A stretch of 64,000 nucleotides of DNA from Tranzscheliella williamsii (Eukaryota; Basidiomycota; Ustilaginomycetes; Ustilaginales; Ustilaginaceae). Below, in pieces: positions 11,227 to 21,563 of this stretch; position 1 is the first letter of the stretch, and the number at the start of each line of letters is the position of its first letter. The stretch covers positions 124,001 to 188,000 of the forward strand of contig JALBYF010000004.1 in NCBI GenBank assembly GCA_023212725.1, written 5' to 3'. Under the pieces are notes generated by a model. That model saw nothing but the letters and a program-made list of their open reading frames with translations. It was not told where the DNA came from and did not search any database. Made by a program: the position numbers and the translations under genes.

Positions 11227-13766
11227 ATGAAGCCGGCCTACCAAGGAGCTAACGCGCATGAAGGCGCATGGCTGGGAGGTGCATCTGCCAATGAAAATGG
11301 CAGCAGTCAGGGTCTCAGTCCCAACACTGCACATCCCGCCTTTGGTACTTCGCCCGGCAATCAGTCCGACATGTCCAACGAGGCCCAGATGCACCACGGC
11401 GACAATGACGTGCTCTCGGGCCTCTCTTCACCGCGTAAGTACTGCTGTCGAGACGCTCCCTTGCGGCGCGCGCCAGACTTCGCCGCGCTCGGACCCTGCC
11501 ACACCACAGACATCAGCAATCCATGCTCGTTGTTTTCACCTCTTAGAACCGGGGCGTCACATGTATCTGACACACTGCTTCCTTCCTACCTCTTACCGTC
11601 TCTCGTCCTGCAACTGAACATGTATCGCCTCGCCGCCACCTCCTCCTCCCCCTTTTACCCGTCACAACTTTCACAGATCAATACGACCATCCGCACTATC
11701 CGAACACTGGTAATATGGCTGGTTTCGAACCGCCGGACAGCAGGCCAAGCATGCAGTCCTTTCGCAACGACGACCCTTCCTCCATGCATACGCCTACCTT
11801 GGCCGACCAAGCAGCGCACGACGATTCCAGAGGATACATGCACGCCGACGGCCCTTCGCCACGCTTCGGCAACAGCGCCGCTGCTGGCCAGGGCGTCGCC
11901 TCTTCTCCAAGTTTCGCCGATTCAACGGCTCCTAGCAGCGGCACCCTCTATCACAACAGCAATAGCCACAGCAACATCATACATCAGCCTTCCTCCATGA
12001 GCATCTCCGGCACCAGTCTGTCTATGGCCACCGGCGGGCCCACCAGGGAGGACATTGTGCCGACAAGCTTTGACGAAGGCGTCCTCCGCTCGTTGTGCGA
12101 CCTCGACTGCGGCATGCCCCTCCTCTTTGACCGAATCAAGCAGAGCATGGTCTCGGCGCGCGAGGCGTCCGCCTTTCTCAAGAAGCGCGCCACCATCGAG
12201 GAGGAGTATGCGCGCGCCATGTCCAAACTGACGCGATCGACGCTGGAGACCTATTCGCTGAGCGACGCCAAGGCGGGCACGTTTGTCAAGTCATGGCAGT
12301 CGATGATCAAGACGCACGACACCCTCGCCGACAATCGGCTGCGCTTTGCCGGCAAGCTCAATGAGATGAGCGACGAGCTCAGCAATTTGGCCAAGGAGGT
12401 GGACAAGAGCCGCAAGCAGGCGCGCGAGACGGGCTCTCGCCTGGAGAAGAATCTGCAGGACGCCGAGTCGGGCGTTGAGAAGGCGCGCACCCGCTTCGAT
12501 GCCGCTGCGGAGGACCTGGAGCGTCTGCTTCTCCTCAAATCCGGCGAAAGCACCAAGTCCGGCGAGATGCAGTCCGGCCCGGGCGGTGGCGGCAAGAGAA
12601 CGCTCGGCAAGGCTATCGGCAAGAGCGGCTTGCTCTTCAAAAATAAGAACCCGCAGCAGATCCTCAAGCAAGAGGAGGAGATTCGCGCGCGCACCAGCAC
12701 CGCTAGCGACTCGTTTCGCCGCGAAGTACTCAGCACCCAAGGTATCCGCCAGGAGTATTTCAACCTGCAACTGCCGCGCATCTTGCGCTCTCTGAAGGAA
12801 AATGCCGAAGAGATTGACAACGGCACGCAGTACCATCTGGCGCGCTATGCCTTCCTTTACGAAAGCACCATTCTGAATGACGGTATGACCATCTCGCCCG
12901 TCGGCACCGACGTCGCGGCCGGGTCCGGGCTGAAGGGCGCCGTCGAAACGATCGACAACCGCGCCGATTTCAAGCAGTACATGGCAAACTACCAAGTGGC
13001 GCACGGGCGCGACTACAAAGGCCCGCGCAGGGAAGGGCCGTACGAAGAAGGCTTCTTGAATGCTCCGGCCAAGGGTGCTGGCGGGACGGGTGGGGCACGG
13101 ACGGCTGCCGTATCAGAGCGGCCGATCTTTGGCGTTGATCTTGCCGAGCAGATGACGCGGGACGGCGTCGAGGTGCCGCCGATTGTGGAGAAGTGCACGC
13201 AGGCAATCGAAGAGGTGGGGATCGAGAACATGGGCATCTACCGGCTCTCGGGGACAACGTCCAAGGTGCAGCGGCTCAAGGCCAAGTTCGACATGGACTG
13301 GGCGGCGGTGGATCTGACGTCGGATGAGGCGATCCAGGATATCAACATAGTAGCCGGCTGTCTGAAGCTTTGGTTCCGCGAGCTGCCGGAGCCGCTGCTG
13401 ACCCACGAGCTTTACTCGGGCTTCATCGAGGCGGCCAAGATCGAGAACGACCGGCTGCGCCACATCCGGCTGCACGAGCGCGTCAACGAGCTGCCGGACG
13501 CCAACTATGCGACGCTCAAGTTTCTCATGGCGCACCTCGACCGCGTCCGCGCGCTCGAACACCTCAACCAGATGTCTACCAGCAACCTCGCCATTGTCTT
13601 TGGCCCCACCCTTCTCTCCCCGCCCCCTGCCGGCTACGAGGATCCAGCGACCGGCGCAGCCAGCAATGGCGCCGGCATCCAGATCCACGACATGAGCTTC
13701 CAGTGTCGCGCTGTCGAGACCATCCTCGACAAGTACCGCGAGATCTTTGTCGACGAGGGCGACTAG
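11227..13766 (+). CDS. RGD1: F-BAR and RhoGAP domain protein (Rgd1-like)
   Basis: This is a Rho-type GTPase-activating protein with a membrane-curving F-BAR domain, like yeast Rgd1 that acts on Rho3/Rho4 at sites of polarised growth. Two exons, 11227-11434 and 11677-13766, are separated by a 242 bp intron with a GTAAGT donor and a TTTCACAG acceptor (phase 1), giving 765 aa. The N-terminal 180 residues are Ser/Gly/His-rich. The F-BAR domain spans about 190-430 (FDEGVLRSLCDLDCGMPLL, KKRATIEEEYARAMSKL) with coiled-coil helices. The RhoGAP domain spans about 545-760, with the arginine finger in GIYRLSGTTSKVQRLK and the LWFRELPEPLL helix. An open frame continues into the intron but would lose the domains. 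It converges on the small secreted gene, 173 bp away. Confidence 0.92.
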
Positions 13767-13939
13767 CGCCTCCTCCCGCACTCGCGCCCTGTCCTGCCCT
13801 CTTGTCTCCCCGCTCCCTATCGGATGCCATTATGTAAGGACGTTGATGCCAGGACGTGCTCCGTTCGCTGTGTGCCCAAGTCTGGGACGCCGCTGTGCGG
13901 GGTGGGCACGGTGAGTGGTTTTCGTGCGTGCGTGGCCGG

Positions 13940-14681
13940 CTACAGGGTGACTATGTGGCGGCGAAAGGCGTTGACGTCGGGCATCTGTTCTGGGGAGGGG
14001 TGGTGGGGGTGGGAGGGGAGGAGGAGGGCGAGGTGGGCGTTGGAGTGGCTGTTGGCGTCGTAGGCGGTGTTGCCGATGGGGAAGCCTAGTTTCTGGGCGC
14101 TGTCTGTGAGCGGGGTGGAGGAGCGGGTGCGGATGGCGTCGGCGACGGCGAGCGAGAAGGGTTGGTGGATGTCGGTGTCGGTGTAGGCCAGCCGTACGTA
14201 GCCGTCGGCGGGTGTGGCGGCCAGCGCGGTGTACAGCCGCGCGAGATGTCTGTGTGTGGTGTCAGTATGTGTGTCCCCGCGCGCCGGGTCGAGTCGACTC
14301 ACTCGGCGTACGCGCGCTGCGGCCCCACTTCGCCCGGTACCCTAGTCGACCGTCTGCAACACCCTCGGCGTCAGTATGTGCATGTAGTCCGGCGGAGAGA
14401 GGCGCTTACCTTTTCGCGATCAACTCGCCGTGGCGCACCCTGTAGCCCATCCTCGACAGTGCGTTGTCCAGCCGTGCACGCGCGTCGTTGACCTGGCGCT
14501 CGGGGACCAGCAGCGAGAACTTGTTGTTCTCCACCACCGGGACGACGCGAGCGGCGGTCTCTTGGAAGCGCTCCACCGCCGAGGCGGCCAGCATTGCGGG
14601 CTTGGGCGCAAGCGGCCGCGCACCGACAAGCGCGACCGCCCACACACTCACCACCGCAGCTCGCACACACAGCAGCTTCAT
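13940..14681 (-). CDS. Small secreted protein, candidate effector
   Basis: I do not recognise the family. Three exons (14681-14410, 14353-14303, 14249-13940) joined across introns of 56 and 53 bp keep phase and give 210 aa. Donors are GTAAGC and GTGAGT; acceptors are TTGCAG and ACACAG. Residues 1-22 form a clear signal peptide: MKLLC, a hydrophobic core, then ALVGA before an RPL-start mature chain. The mature part has no cysteine, no predicted membrane segment, an Ala-rich helical first half and a His/Pro-rich stretch near the C-terminus (HPHHPSPEQMPD). A TATA-like box lies 45-52 nt upstream of the ATG. Size, secretion signal and lack of known domains fit the loose definition of a smut effector, but a cell-wall or vacuolar role is equally open. 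The 51-nt middle exon is the least certain part. Confidence 0.66.
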
Positions 14682-15551
14682 CGTTCCTGTCCGCCTCACC
14701 CCCGCTAACACCCGCACCAGCGCACTTATATATCTTACACCACCGCCCCGCCTGCCCCAAAACTGCCCCCGGTGGCACCCCCGCTCCGCAAGCCAGTCTC
14801 AACCTCCCCCCGCCGCCGCGATGAAGCAGTCACCCTCCCCGCCCCGCGCCCGCTGCTTCACATTGTGGCGACAATGACAACAATAGCCATAGCACCGACT
14901 GCCACCCGCCCAGCGCACGCCCTCCGCGCGGCCGTAATTTGCCATCCGCACCCCTTCCGGCCTAGCTGCTCGCTGCCCCCAAGACGCGACACCTACACCA
15001 CCAGCAGCCCGCCCAGGTCGAGGCCGTCGGCCTCGAGCTTATCCTCGTCATGCAGCCGCCTCGTCGCTCCAACGAGCCGATCTTTCGGAAGCTTGCTTCC
15101 CCGCCGAAATGAACCGACCCGAGCGGGCCAGACGTCGCCACGCATCATCGCCCGCCGTCTCCTATGTGCCGGCCCTCGTTTGGCACTTGCCACACAGCGA
15201 TGACCCCAGTTCAGCAAATGAGGCGCGGATCTGCCAAAATGGGAGCCGTGTAGCCATCCGAGCGCGTTCCGACGTCCGCCCAGGCTACAGCGTATTTGCG
15301 GGTTACTTACGCTTACGACGCTCTGCTTTCCCGTCCCGCTCCGCCTCGGTGGCACGCCACAATAGGCTGAGGTAACCAGAAAATGACGTGGTATTGGGCC
15401 AAATTAGAGACAGCACGGGTGATATGGAGGGGAGAGTACAGGATACAAGTAAGAGTACACGGGTGGAAAGGGAGAGTGGGCTGGAATGGATAGCGCAATC
15501 GCAGCGGGATGCGCGTATAGAGACGCTGAGCCAGGGGAGAATAGTTAGGGA
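14682..15551. other. Upstream region of the secreted-protein gene
   Basis: This 870 bp segment between two minus-strand genes holds the promoter of the secreted-protein gene and the 3' UTR of the bHLH gene. It is C/T-rich near 14760-15050. Open frames here carry no domain signal. Confidence 0.4.
14726..14733 (-). promoter_or_regulatory. TATA-like box of secreted-protein gene
   Basis: The minus strand reads ATATATAA, 45-52 nt before the ATG at 14681. It is the only good TATA-type match close to that start, which supports the chosen start codon and implies a short 5' leader. Confidence 0.5.
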
Positions 15552-16703
15552 CTAGGTGGTGGCAAGGAGAGTGGGAAAGGGCCTTGCGCAGTCGTCTGCG
15601 CCGGCCGCTTTCTTGGCGTCTTTCCGACCGCGCTTGACCGGGGCGCGGCTGATGGTGACGACTTTAGCCTTCTTTGTCGGTGGCGCAGAGCCAACGTCGT
15701 GTTCGGACGCAGCAGGGAGCCCGATGAGCGAAGTAAGGGGGGTCTGTTCTGCTACGTTGGTAGGCAAGGCAAAAGGTTCAAAGCTCATGCTATCCGCCAG
15801 GAATCTCCGCTCGTCCATGCCTGTCTCCAAGTTCTCTGTGCTGAACGACGAGTCGCTGTCAGATGAGGTAAACGTAGGAGACGAGAAAGACGAGATGGAG
15901 CTAAAGTCGGTCCGGGTGAGGCTGTCGAGCATTCCATTGTTGACCAGGGTTTTGCTCAAGTCAAACGAATTAAGGCTGGCGCCGTAATCTCCATTCTCGG
16001 CAAAGGTCGGCTGGAGGGATGAGATCCCCCAGTCCGAGATCATCGAGGTCTCCTTGAAGGGAGAGACCGGCGGAAGAGACTCGGGCAGGTTGGCTACCGG
16101 CGGCAGGTCGTGAGGCCGGACCTCCTGGTTGTGCGCCTTCTGAAGCAGCTGGCCAAGCCAAAGGTTGCCCTCTGCTTGTTGGCTGACGATCGGATGGGAA
16201 GGCTGGACCTGGTAGTTCATCGGAAGGCTTTGCATGGATGGCATATTCATGGGCGGCGCCGAAGCGGCCATGCCCGAGTCCACCGAAATGCCCTGCAGGC
16301 TGTTGCTCGACCTGAGTGCCTGCAGTTCAAACTGCATTTCCTGGATCCTGCGCTCCTGTTCTTGATGCCGGAAAATGCTGGCCTTGACGATCTCGCCTTT
16401 GGTAGGTCGCTTGCCGGAAGAAATGGCTTCGACCAGCTCGGGAATATTGGCAGCCAGTTCAGAAAACTTTTCGTTCATCGCCTCTCGACGTTCTTTCTCG
16501 ATGATGCTATGGGTCGCTTTGGAGGAAGGCGAGAGTTCGGATCTCTTGCGACGCTTGCTGAGCCTGGCAGCAGAGCTAGGCGCACTGTCGCCCGGCGAAT
16601 CCTGGTCATCAATGCTGACGACGCTATCGTCCGAACCGCGTCGGGAAGCTACGGGGCCTGGGGACCGCCCCCTTTGCTCGGCTTTGAAGCTGGCAATGGT
16701 CAT
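15552..16703 (-). CDS. Basic helix-loop-helix transcription factor
   Basis: This is a nuclear E-box-binding regulator of 383 aa in one exon; its targets are unknown. After a Ser/Asp-rich acidic stretch and a basic cluster (LSKRRKRSEL) comes the bHLH domain at about residues 62-130. Its basic region HSIIEKERREAMNEKF holds the His, Glu and Arg residues that contact CACGTG-type E-boxes, and there is no tyrosine of the SREBP type. The loop contains SGKRPTKGEIVKASI, followed by a short helix without a strong leucine zipper. The rest is Ser/Pro-rich, and a second basic KKAKVVTISRAPVKRGRKDAKK segment near the C-terminus may be a nuclear localisation signal. The first ATG in frame is at 16703; sequence just upstream resembles an intron end (CTTCAG), so a 5' leader intron is possible. 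Confidence 0.84.
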   Translation of the reverse strand: MTIASFKAEQRGRSPGPVASRRGSDDSVVSIDDQDSPGDSAPSSAARLSKRRKRSELSPSSKATHSIIEKERREAMNEKFSELAANIPELVEAISSGKRPTKGEIVKASIFRHQEQERRIQEMQFELQALRSSNSLQGISVDSGMAASAPPMNMPSMQSLPMNYQVQPSHPIVSQQAEGNLWLGQLLQKAHNQEVRPHDLPPVANLPESLPPVSPFKETSMISDWGISSLQPTFAENGDYGASLNSFDLSKTLVNNGMLDSLTRTDFSSISSFSSPTFTSSDSDSSFSTENLETGMDERRFLADSMSFEPFALPTNVAEQTPLTSLIGLPAASEHDVGSAPPTKKAKVVTISRAPVKRGRKDAKKAAGADDCARPFPTLLATT

Positions 16704-19700
16704 AGTGGTGTTGCACTGAAGGAAAAGTAAGAGCAAAAAGCAAAATTGTCGTGTGGCCAAGTGAAGAAACGGCAGCTTGGTATATGGTATGTCAGACTGA
16801 TGATGGTATGATGGAGTTGCAGACAGGAGCTATGGTCGTTACGGCGAAATGGACGATCTTGGTGAATCGTGTGATGGGCCGGGTTGTTGTTCGTTAGTCA
16901 GGTTGGCTGGTTTCCGGAATGAAAGTTGGGAGCAGCGATGAGATCGTGAATCGCGCTGAAGGAGGTAATGAAGACGGAATAGGAGCCAGATGCTTGATGC
17001 TTGAATGTGCAGAAAGGCCTGGAAGAAAAGGGCGGCAAGGGAGTCAAAGCTGGCGATATAGAAAGAGGAAACGAATGGGGGAAGAAAGGAGGTCGAGAAG
17101 ACTCCGTTCAGCGACGGACTGGGCTAGCTTTATCAGTTAGACGTACCGCCTACGGACTCGGGCTGCTGCTGTTGCGCGCCACTGAAAGAAAGGAAGCGAA
17201 GCGAGCGGCAAATAGAGAGATTATGATTATCGAGGCACTGTCGGGCTCACTATCACTGGAGCGCTTGCCTTCGCAAAGAGACGGCGAACGTTGAAGCGGG
17301 AGAGCGGAGCAGAGCAGGGCGAGGAAAGGAATTTGACGCCGGAGGAGCCATAAAGGGTAAGGCATGCAATCCTCTGACAGCCGAAACGCAGAAGAATGCA
17401 CAAAGGCTGAGCCTAACGTCTGGACCCGCTTCGAGCGACCATCGGAACTGAAGCGGGACGATATGGCCGCCCGCATCCTTTGTTTGAAGAGAAAGAGAGT
17501 ATGAGTGACAGAGAGAAATAGGGAGAAAGTGGCCTTAGTTCGCGGCAAGGCCTGTTGCAAGGTGAACTAACTGCACGGATCTGCCGCACCTGCAGCTGTG
17601 TTGCAGATGGACAGCTTGGAGGGCGCGCATGACAGACGCGAGTTCTTTCAGGACTCTTCTCCCACAGCTATTTTAGTTAACCGGTTTACTGGCTATCTGC
17701 CCTATTTCGTATTCCTCCCTACCTCTCAAGCTGTGCGCACGGTCTACAAGTTGCTTAGCACTGGCCCTTATCCATCTCCTGGTCATCGCTCCAGCCGAGC
17801 CGAACCCACACTGCCTACAGCGAGCATACAGCCCCGCTTCGGCGGGAGCCAAGTTTCGCTTTTTTTTAGCAAGATTTGGCAATCGGAGCCAATCCGATTG
17901 AATCCATGGACGTGCTCTGGAAGCGTTGCGCCGTCTTGCGCTTGGTGCACCTTGCCAAGCTGCTATCCTGCCCCTCTTAGTCGCTCTCTACAACCGCCAA
18001 GTCGATTTTGGGTGGCTGCGATCATCTAGCCCACCGCTTTATGCTCTATGCTTGAACAGTTTAACTAGCCCACTTCGGTTCGCTGCCGAACCGCGTATCG
18101 GATCCGACCGAAGCATAGAGGACGCCATATCCCTTTCTCTCCTCTCCAAATACCCGCCTCAGGTTCGCTGCTAGTGCTAGTTTACGAGAGGCACCTGCGA
18201 AGCGCTCATCGTTGCGGTTGCCGCTGGCCCGCGCAGGATAGGGCGCAGGATGCTGGAGCACTGCAGCAGCCCGGAAAGGTGCTTGAACTTTAATATCGAT
18301 GGCGCGTATCTGTGCATGCACCCTACATTGGAGTGCCACTTTGCGAACGAACCAGGGGAAAGGGATGAGACATTAAGGGGGTCATGCCACAATTTGCCGT
18401 CCATACAACAATTGGCCATAGGGTCCGTTCGCAATTGTTCACATTTCTTCGCGCAGCAGCCGAAGCGCTCCAAAGTGAAATGATTGGTAGAGATGGCAAG
18501 CGAGCGTGGAGGCACTGTCTAAAGCACTTGGCTTTAGTAACCGCCTTGGGCAAATCGCAAACAAATGCAACCAACCAGCCTAGCAGGGAGGGAAGAGCAA
18601 GAGGCCAGCTAGGTTGCGCAGCACGCGCTCTGGCCAAGTGGCCTGACTGCCCAAGGCATGGCCCGCCCAAACTAGAATCGATGTGTCGTAGTGGACATTG
18701 ACAGTGGACCAAGATAGGCTCTGTCGCTTCGAGAAAGAGCCAGGCCTAGGAGCTGGTCCTAAGGGAATGGAGCGGACCCCACAGGCCGTGCTACTCCGCG
18801 GGCAGGCTCACCGTTATCGCTGGACGAAGCGGTAGGCCGCTGTGCCAAGGCAGCGATGCAGCGAAAGCAGTAGGTGAGCGAGAGCCAACCAGCGTGTATT
18901 GTCTGCAAGAGGGGCGTCTGCTAAGCGCGCTAACTACGTGATCTCAGCGCATTTCCCCTGTTGGTCTGAGCCTAAAAAGGGCCGAAAGGCTGCCAATCCC
19001 ATCCTACCCGCCTGCCACTACTAGTGTGACTGATGGAAGAAAGATGCCAGACGTGCTGAGAAAAGACCCGTGACGCACCTTACCCCGTTGTCTCAATGGA
19101 CCGTTGGTTGGTTGGTGGAAGGCGCGCTTGAGACGCTTACTGTATGCTATCCGTACCTTACCCCTAGCGTGCTGTGTCACCGGTGGCAGGCCCAACCTGC
19201 ACGTATGCTGGTTGGCTGGGCCGTGTGGCGACACCGTCAAGGTCCGAAGGCCGACCGCTTTCGCTGGCTGACCTTACTGCCGCCCTTCTCAATTTACAGG
19301 CAACTGTAGGCCATCCTACAGGCGAAGGTGGGGTCCTCGCCACGCTGGCGGACGAAACCGTGCAAGCCTACAGTTCCGAAGCACTGTGCAGATACCGGCC
19401 TTACAAATAATCTCGAGGCGGGCCAGGGCGATGTCGCGACCTGGCAGTACAGTCCAAGCAATGCAACAAGTGTAGGAGCTGCGGGCGGGAAAGTGAAAAT
19501 CCACTTGGATCCGTCGGAGGGCTTCTGGTTCTGATATGCCGACACAGCTGCGACTGGCAGTGGTGGCTGGGCCCAGCGCTCGTAGACTTTTGCCTAGCGT
19601 CAGCCTAGTATGCTCCGATGGGCTACCCGCAAGGAACGGCAGGGCCTCTGAGCGGAAGAGCGCACATTGTGAATATGTAGGGGCTTTTTCGGGGTTTCAG

Positions 19701-20464
19701 TCCCGGGCTTTTTCTTCTGGCGTCGCCCATCTTCTCCTGGCGTCGCGCACCATTGTTGATCCGTGCCTTTCCTACAAGTATGCGCTTTTGCCGAGAGGAG
19801 CTAGAACCAGGCGGCTGTACAGTCTAGTACGAGGCGATGGTGCTGTGCGAGTGATACCGGGCGGGGGTAGTCTCCACAAAACTTCGCCACCATCGTAAGT
19901 ATATTATCCGTGGCTGCAGCACGGCGTCTTGGCCTTCCGCACTATTCACATCCACTGTGACTCACACTGGTTGCAAAGACAGCCTACACCAGGCCCGGAT
20001 CCCCGTGTAGGCACTTGCCATTTCGTAACTTTGATGGTTCCCGTTAGTGGAAGTAGCCTGCGTGCATACGGCATAGCTCGTACCTGCTTCTAAAGCTTAG
20101 CTTTCGCTCGTCTCCTTATCAACAGACAAGAGCGCAACTGCGGGTTTGGTATCATGCCGCTCACAGCACTGCCCGGATCTGAAACCTGCTGGCAATTCCG
20201 TCGCCAAACCTGCGGAACCAGAATGTTCGTGGCTGAATGCTGGCTGCGGCTACATTTCAGCGCCCGCTGGAGCCACATGGACAAGTTCCGTCGGGGTCTG
20301 AAGGGTAGTGAAAAACGGCTGTTAGATCGACACAGTGAGAAATTCGATTATGGGACGTCCATCAAGCGCCAGACCTGGCTTGTGCGTTATGCTGTCAGCT
20401 ACTGCCCGCATCCTCCACGGCGAGGTGTCCGTTGCAGCGATTTAGGCGGCCAAGCAGGCTGAAG
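16704..20464. other. 3.8 kb region without a recognisable gene
   Basis: This is the longest gene-poor stretch of the window, between the divergent bHLH and DUF202 genes. The first 900 bp beside the bHLH gene are purine-rich on the plus strand (pyrimidine-rich in the sense of the gene), like a long 5' leader. From 17600 to 20400 the open frames are short, overlap on both strands and show no domain. Two short perfect inverted repeats occur, at 17880-17900 (8 bp arms, 5 bp loop) and 18077-18094 (7 bp arms, 4 bp loop). I found no tRNA, long terminal repeat or transposase signal. It may be an extended promoter, a long non-coding RNA or a very decayed element. Confidence 0.4.
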
Positions 20465-21217
20465 ATGGCTGATGGCGAGCCCACTCCGCCGGGGAAGGGT
20501 GCGATCGAGAGTAGCAACGCGGACAGTAGCGATGCCGGTGTTGCGGGGGGGAGCAGCGAGGGTGGGCGGTTGTCGCTGCACATACCGAACGCGCACGCGC
20601 GGGGGCGGTCGAGCGGCTCGGGCACGCGGTCGTGCTCGCCAGATGTGTCACCTGCTGGGACGGCGGGTAGATGTGGCGATGCGGGTGCGGTAGACGGGGG
20701 TTGTGGCAGTGTGCCAACGGTATTGGGGGTGTGGAAGGGGGTATGGTGCGGCGGGGTGGTGCGGCCGCTGCGGGGGGCGAGAATGTTCTTCGCGGTGCGG
20801 ACGACGTCGGCGACGTCGGCGCGGGACTTTCTTGCACGGGAGCGAAATTTCTTGACGTGGCTGCGACTGTCAACGCTGCTGGCGGTGCTGGCTGCATCAC
20901 TGCTGCTGGAGTTCAAGCTGCCGGACAAGGGCGGTGCGGGAGGGCGGAGGGGAAACTCACCGCCCAGCTGGACCGCCCTGCCGCGCGCGTCGAAAGCGTT
21001 CGCCATCCTCTTCTTCCTCCTCGCCCTGCTCGCCCTCGCCACCGGCCTCGCCGACTACCTCGCCGCCGAACGCCAGCTCGAGTCGGAACAGGTCGACTTT
21101 GACGAAACCGAAGGCACCTTCCACAACGACGCACACACCGCCCGCACCGTCCGCGCCGTCATGCTCCTCATTGGCACAGGCATCCTCGCCTCCGCCATCT
21201 GGCTCACCACCACCTAA
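20465..21217 (+). CDS. DUF202 domain membrane protein
   Basis: Two hundred and fifty aa, one exon. The first 115 residues are Gly/Ser-rich and disordered. The C-terminal part is a DUF202 (YidH-type) domain. It begins with the family signature ARDFLARERNFLTWLRL, which leads directly into the first membrane span. A second span (AFAILFFLLALLALATGL) and a third (AVMLLIGTGILASAIWL) follow. In fungi such proteins are small multi-span membrane proteins, some vacuolar and linked to VTC-type complexes, but the function of this one is unknown. The start ATG at 20465 is the first in frame. It converges with the Trx-PITH gene, 346 bp from stop to stop. Confidence 0.83.
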   Translation: MADGEPTPPGKGAIESSNADSSDAGVAGGSSEGGRLSLHIPNAHARGRSSGSGTRSCSPDVSPAGTAGRCGDAGAVDGGCGSVPTVLGVWKGVWCGGVVRPLRGARMFFAVRTTSATSARDFLARERNFLTWLRLSTLLAVLAASLLLEFKLPDKGGAGGRRGNSPPSWTALPRASKAFAILFFLLALLALATGLADYLAAERQLESEQVDFDETEGTFHNDAHTARTVRAVMLLIGTGILASAIWLTTT

Positions 21218-21563
21218 CTCCCTAACCCACCGCCCCCAGACCGCGCTGACCACGCAGCGGTGCCGAACCAGCACAACGCAATTTCCCCCTCCGCCCGACC
21301 GGCAACGGCTCCCCTATGGTATGGATACTGCGGCGTGCGAGACGAATAAATACATTGCAATGGCCGCTCTGCGCCGACCAAGGGTTCCCCAACGGGTATT
21401 GAGACAAGAGGGCAAATGCGCTGCTATATGATACGTGGAGAAGGTGCAAAGAGGGTAGGGTATCCATGGAGCGAGCCCAGACGGGGCGTGCACTGCGGGC
21501 AGGCGACAGGAACGAGATGCGGGGCAAACGCGGGCGCGACATGAACCAGCGAGCAGGAGCAGG
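21218..21563. other. Convergent 3' intergenic region
   Basis: This 346 bp gap between the stops of the DUF202 gene and the Trx-PITH gene should hold both 3' UTRs. Nothing else is seen. Confidence 0.5.

Noticed and set aside
12291..13781. Long minus-strand frames opposite the RhoGAP exon
   Set aside because: They arise from codon bias of the F-BAR/RhoGAP exon and show no conserved motif.
17598..19898. Open frames of 100-143 codons in the gene-free block as genes
   Set aside because: They overlap on both strands, lack domains and start context, and are no longer than expected by chance at this GC content.
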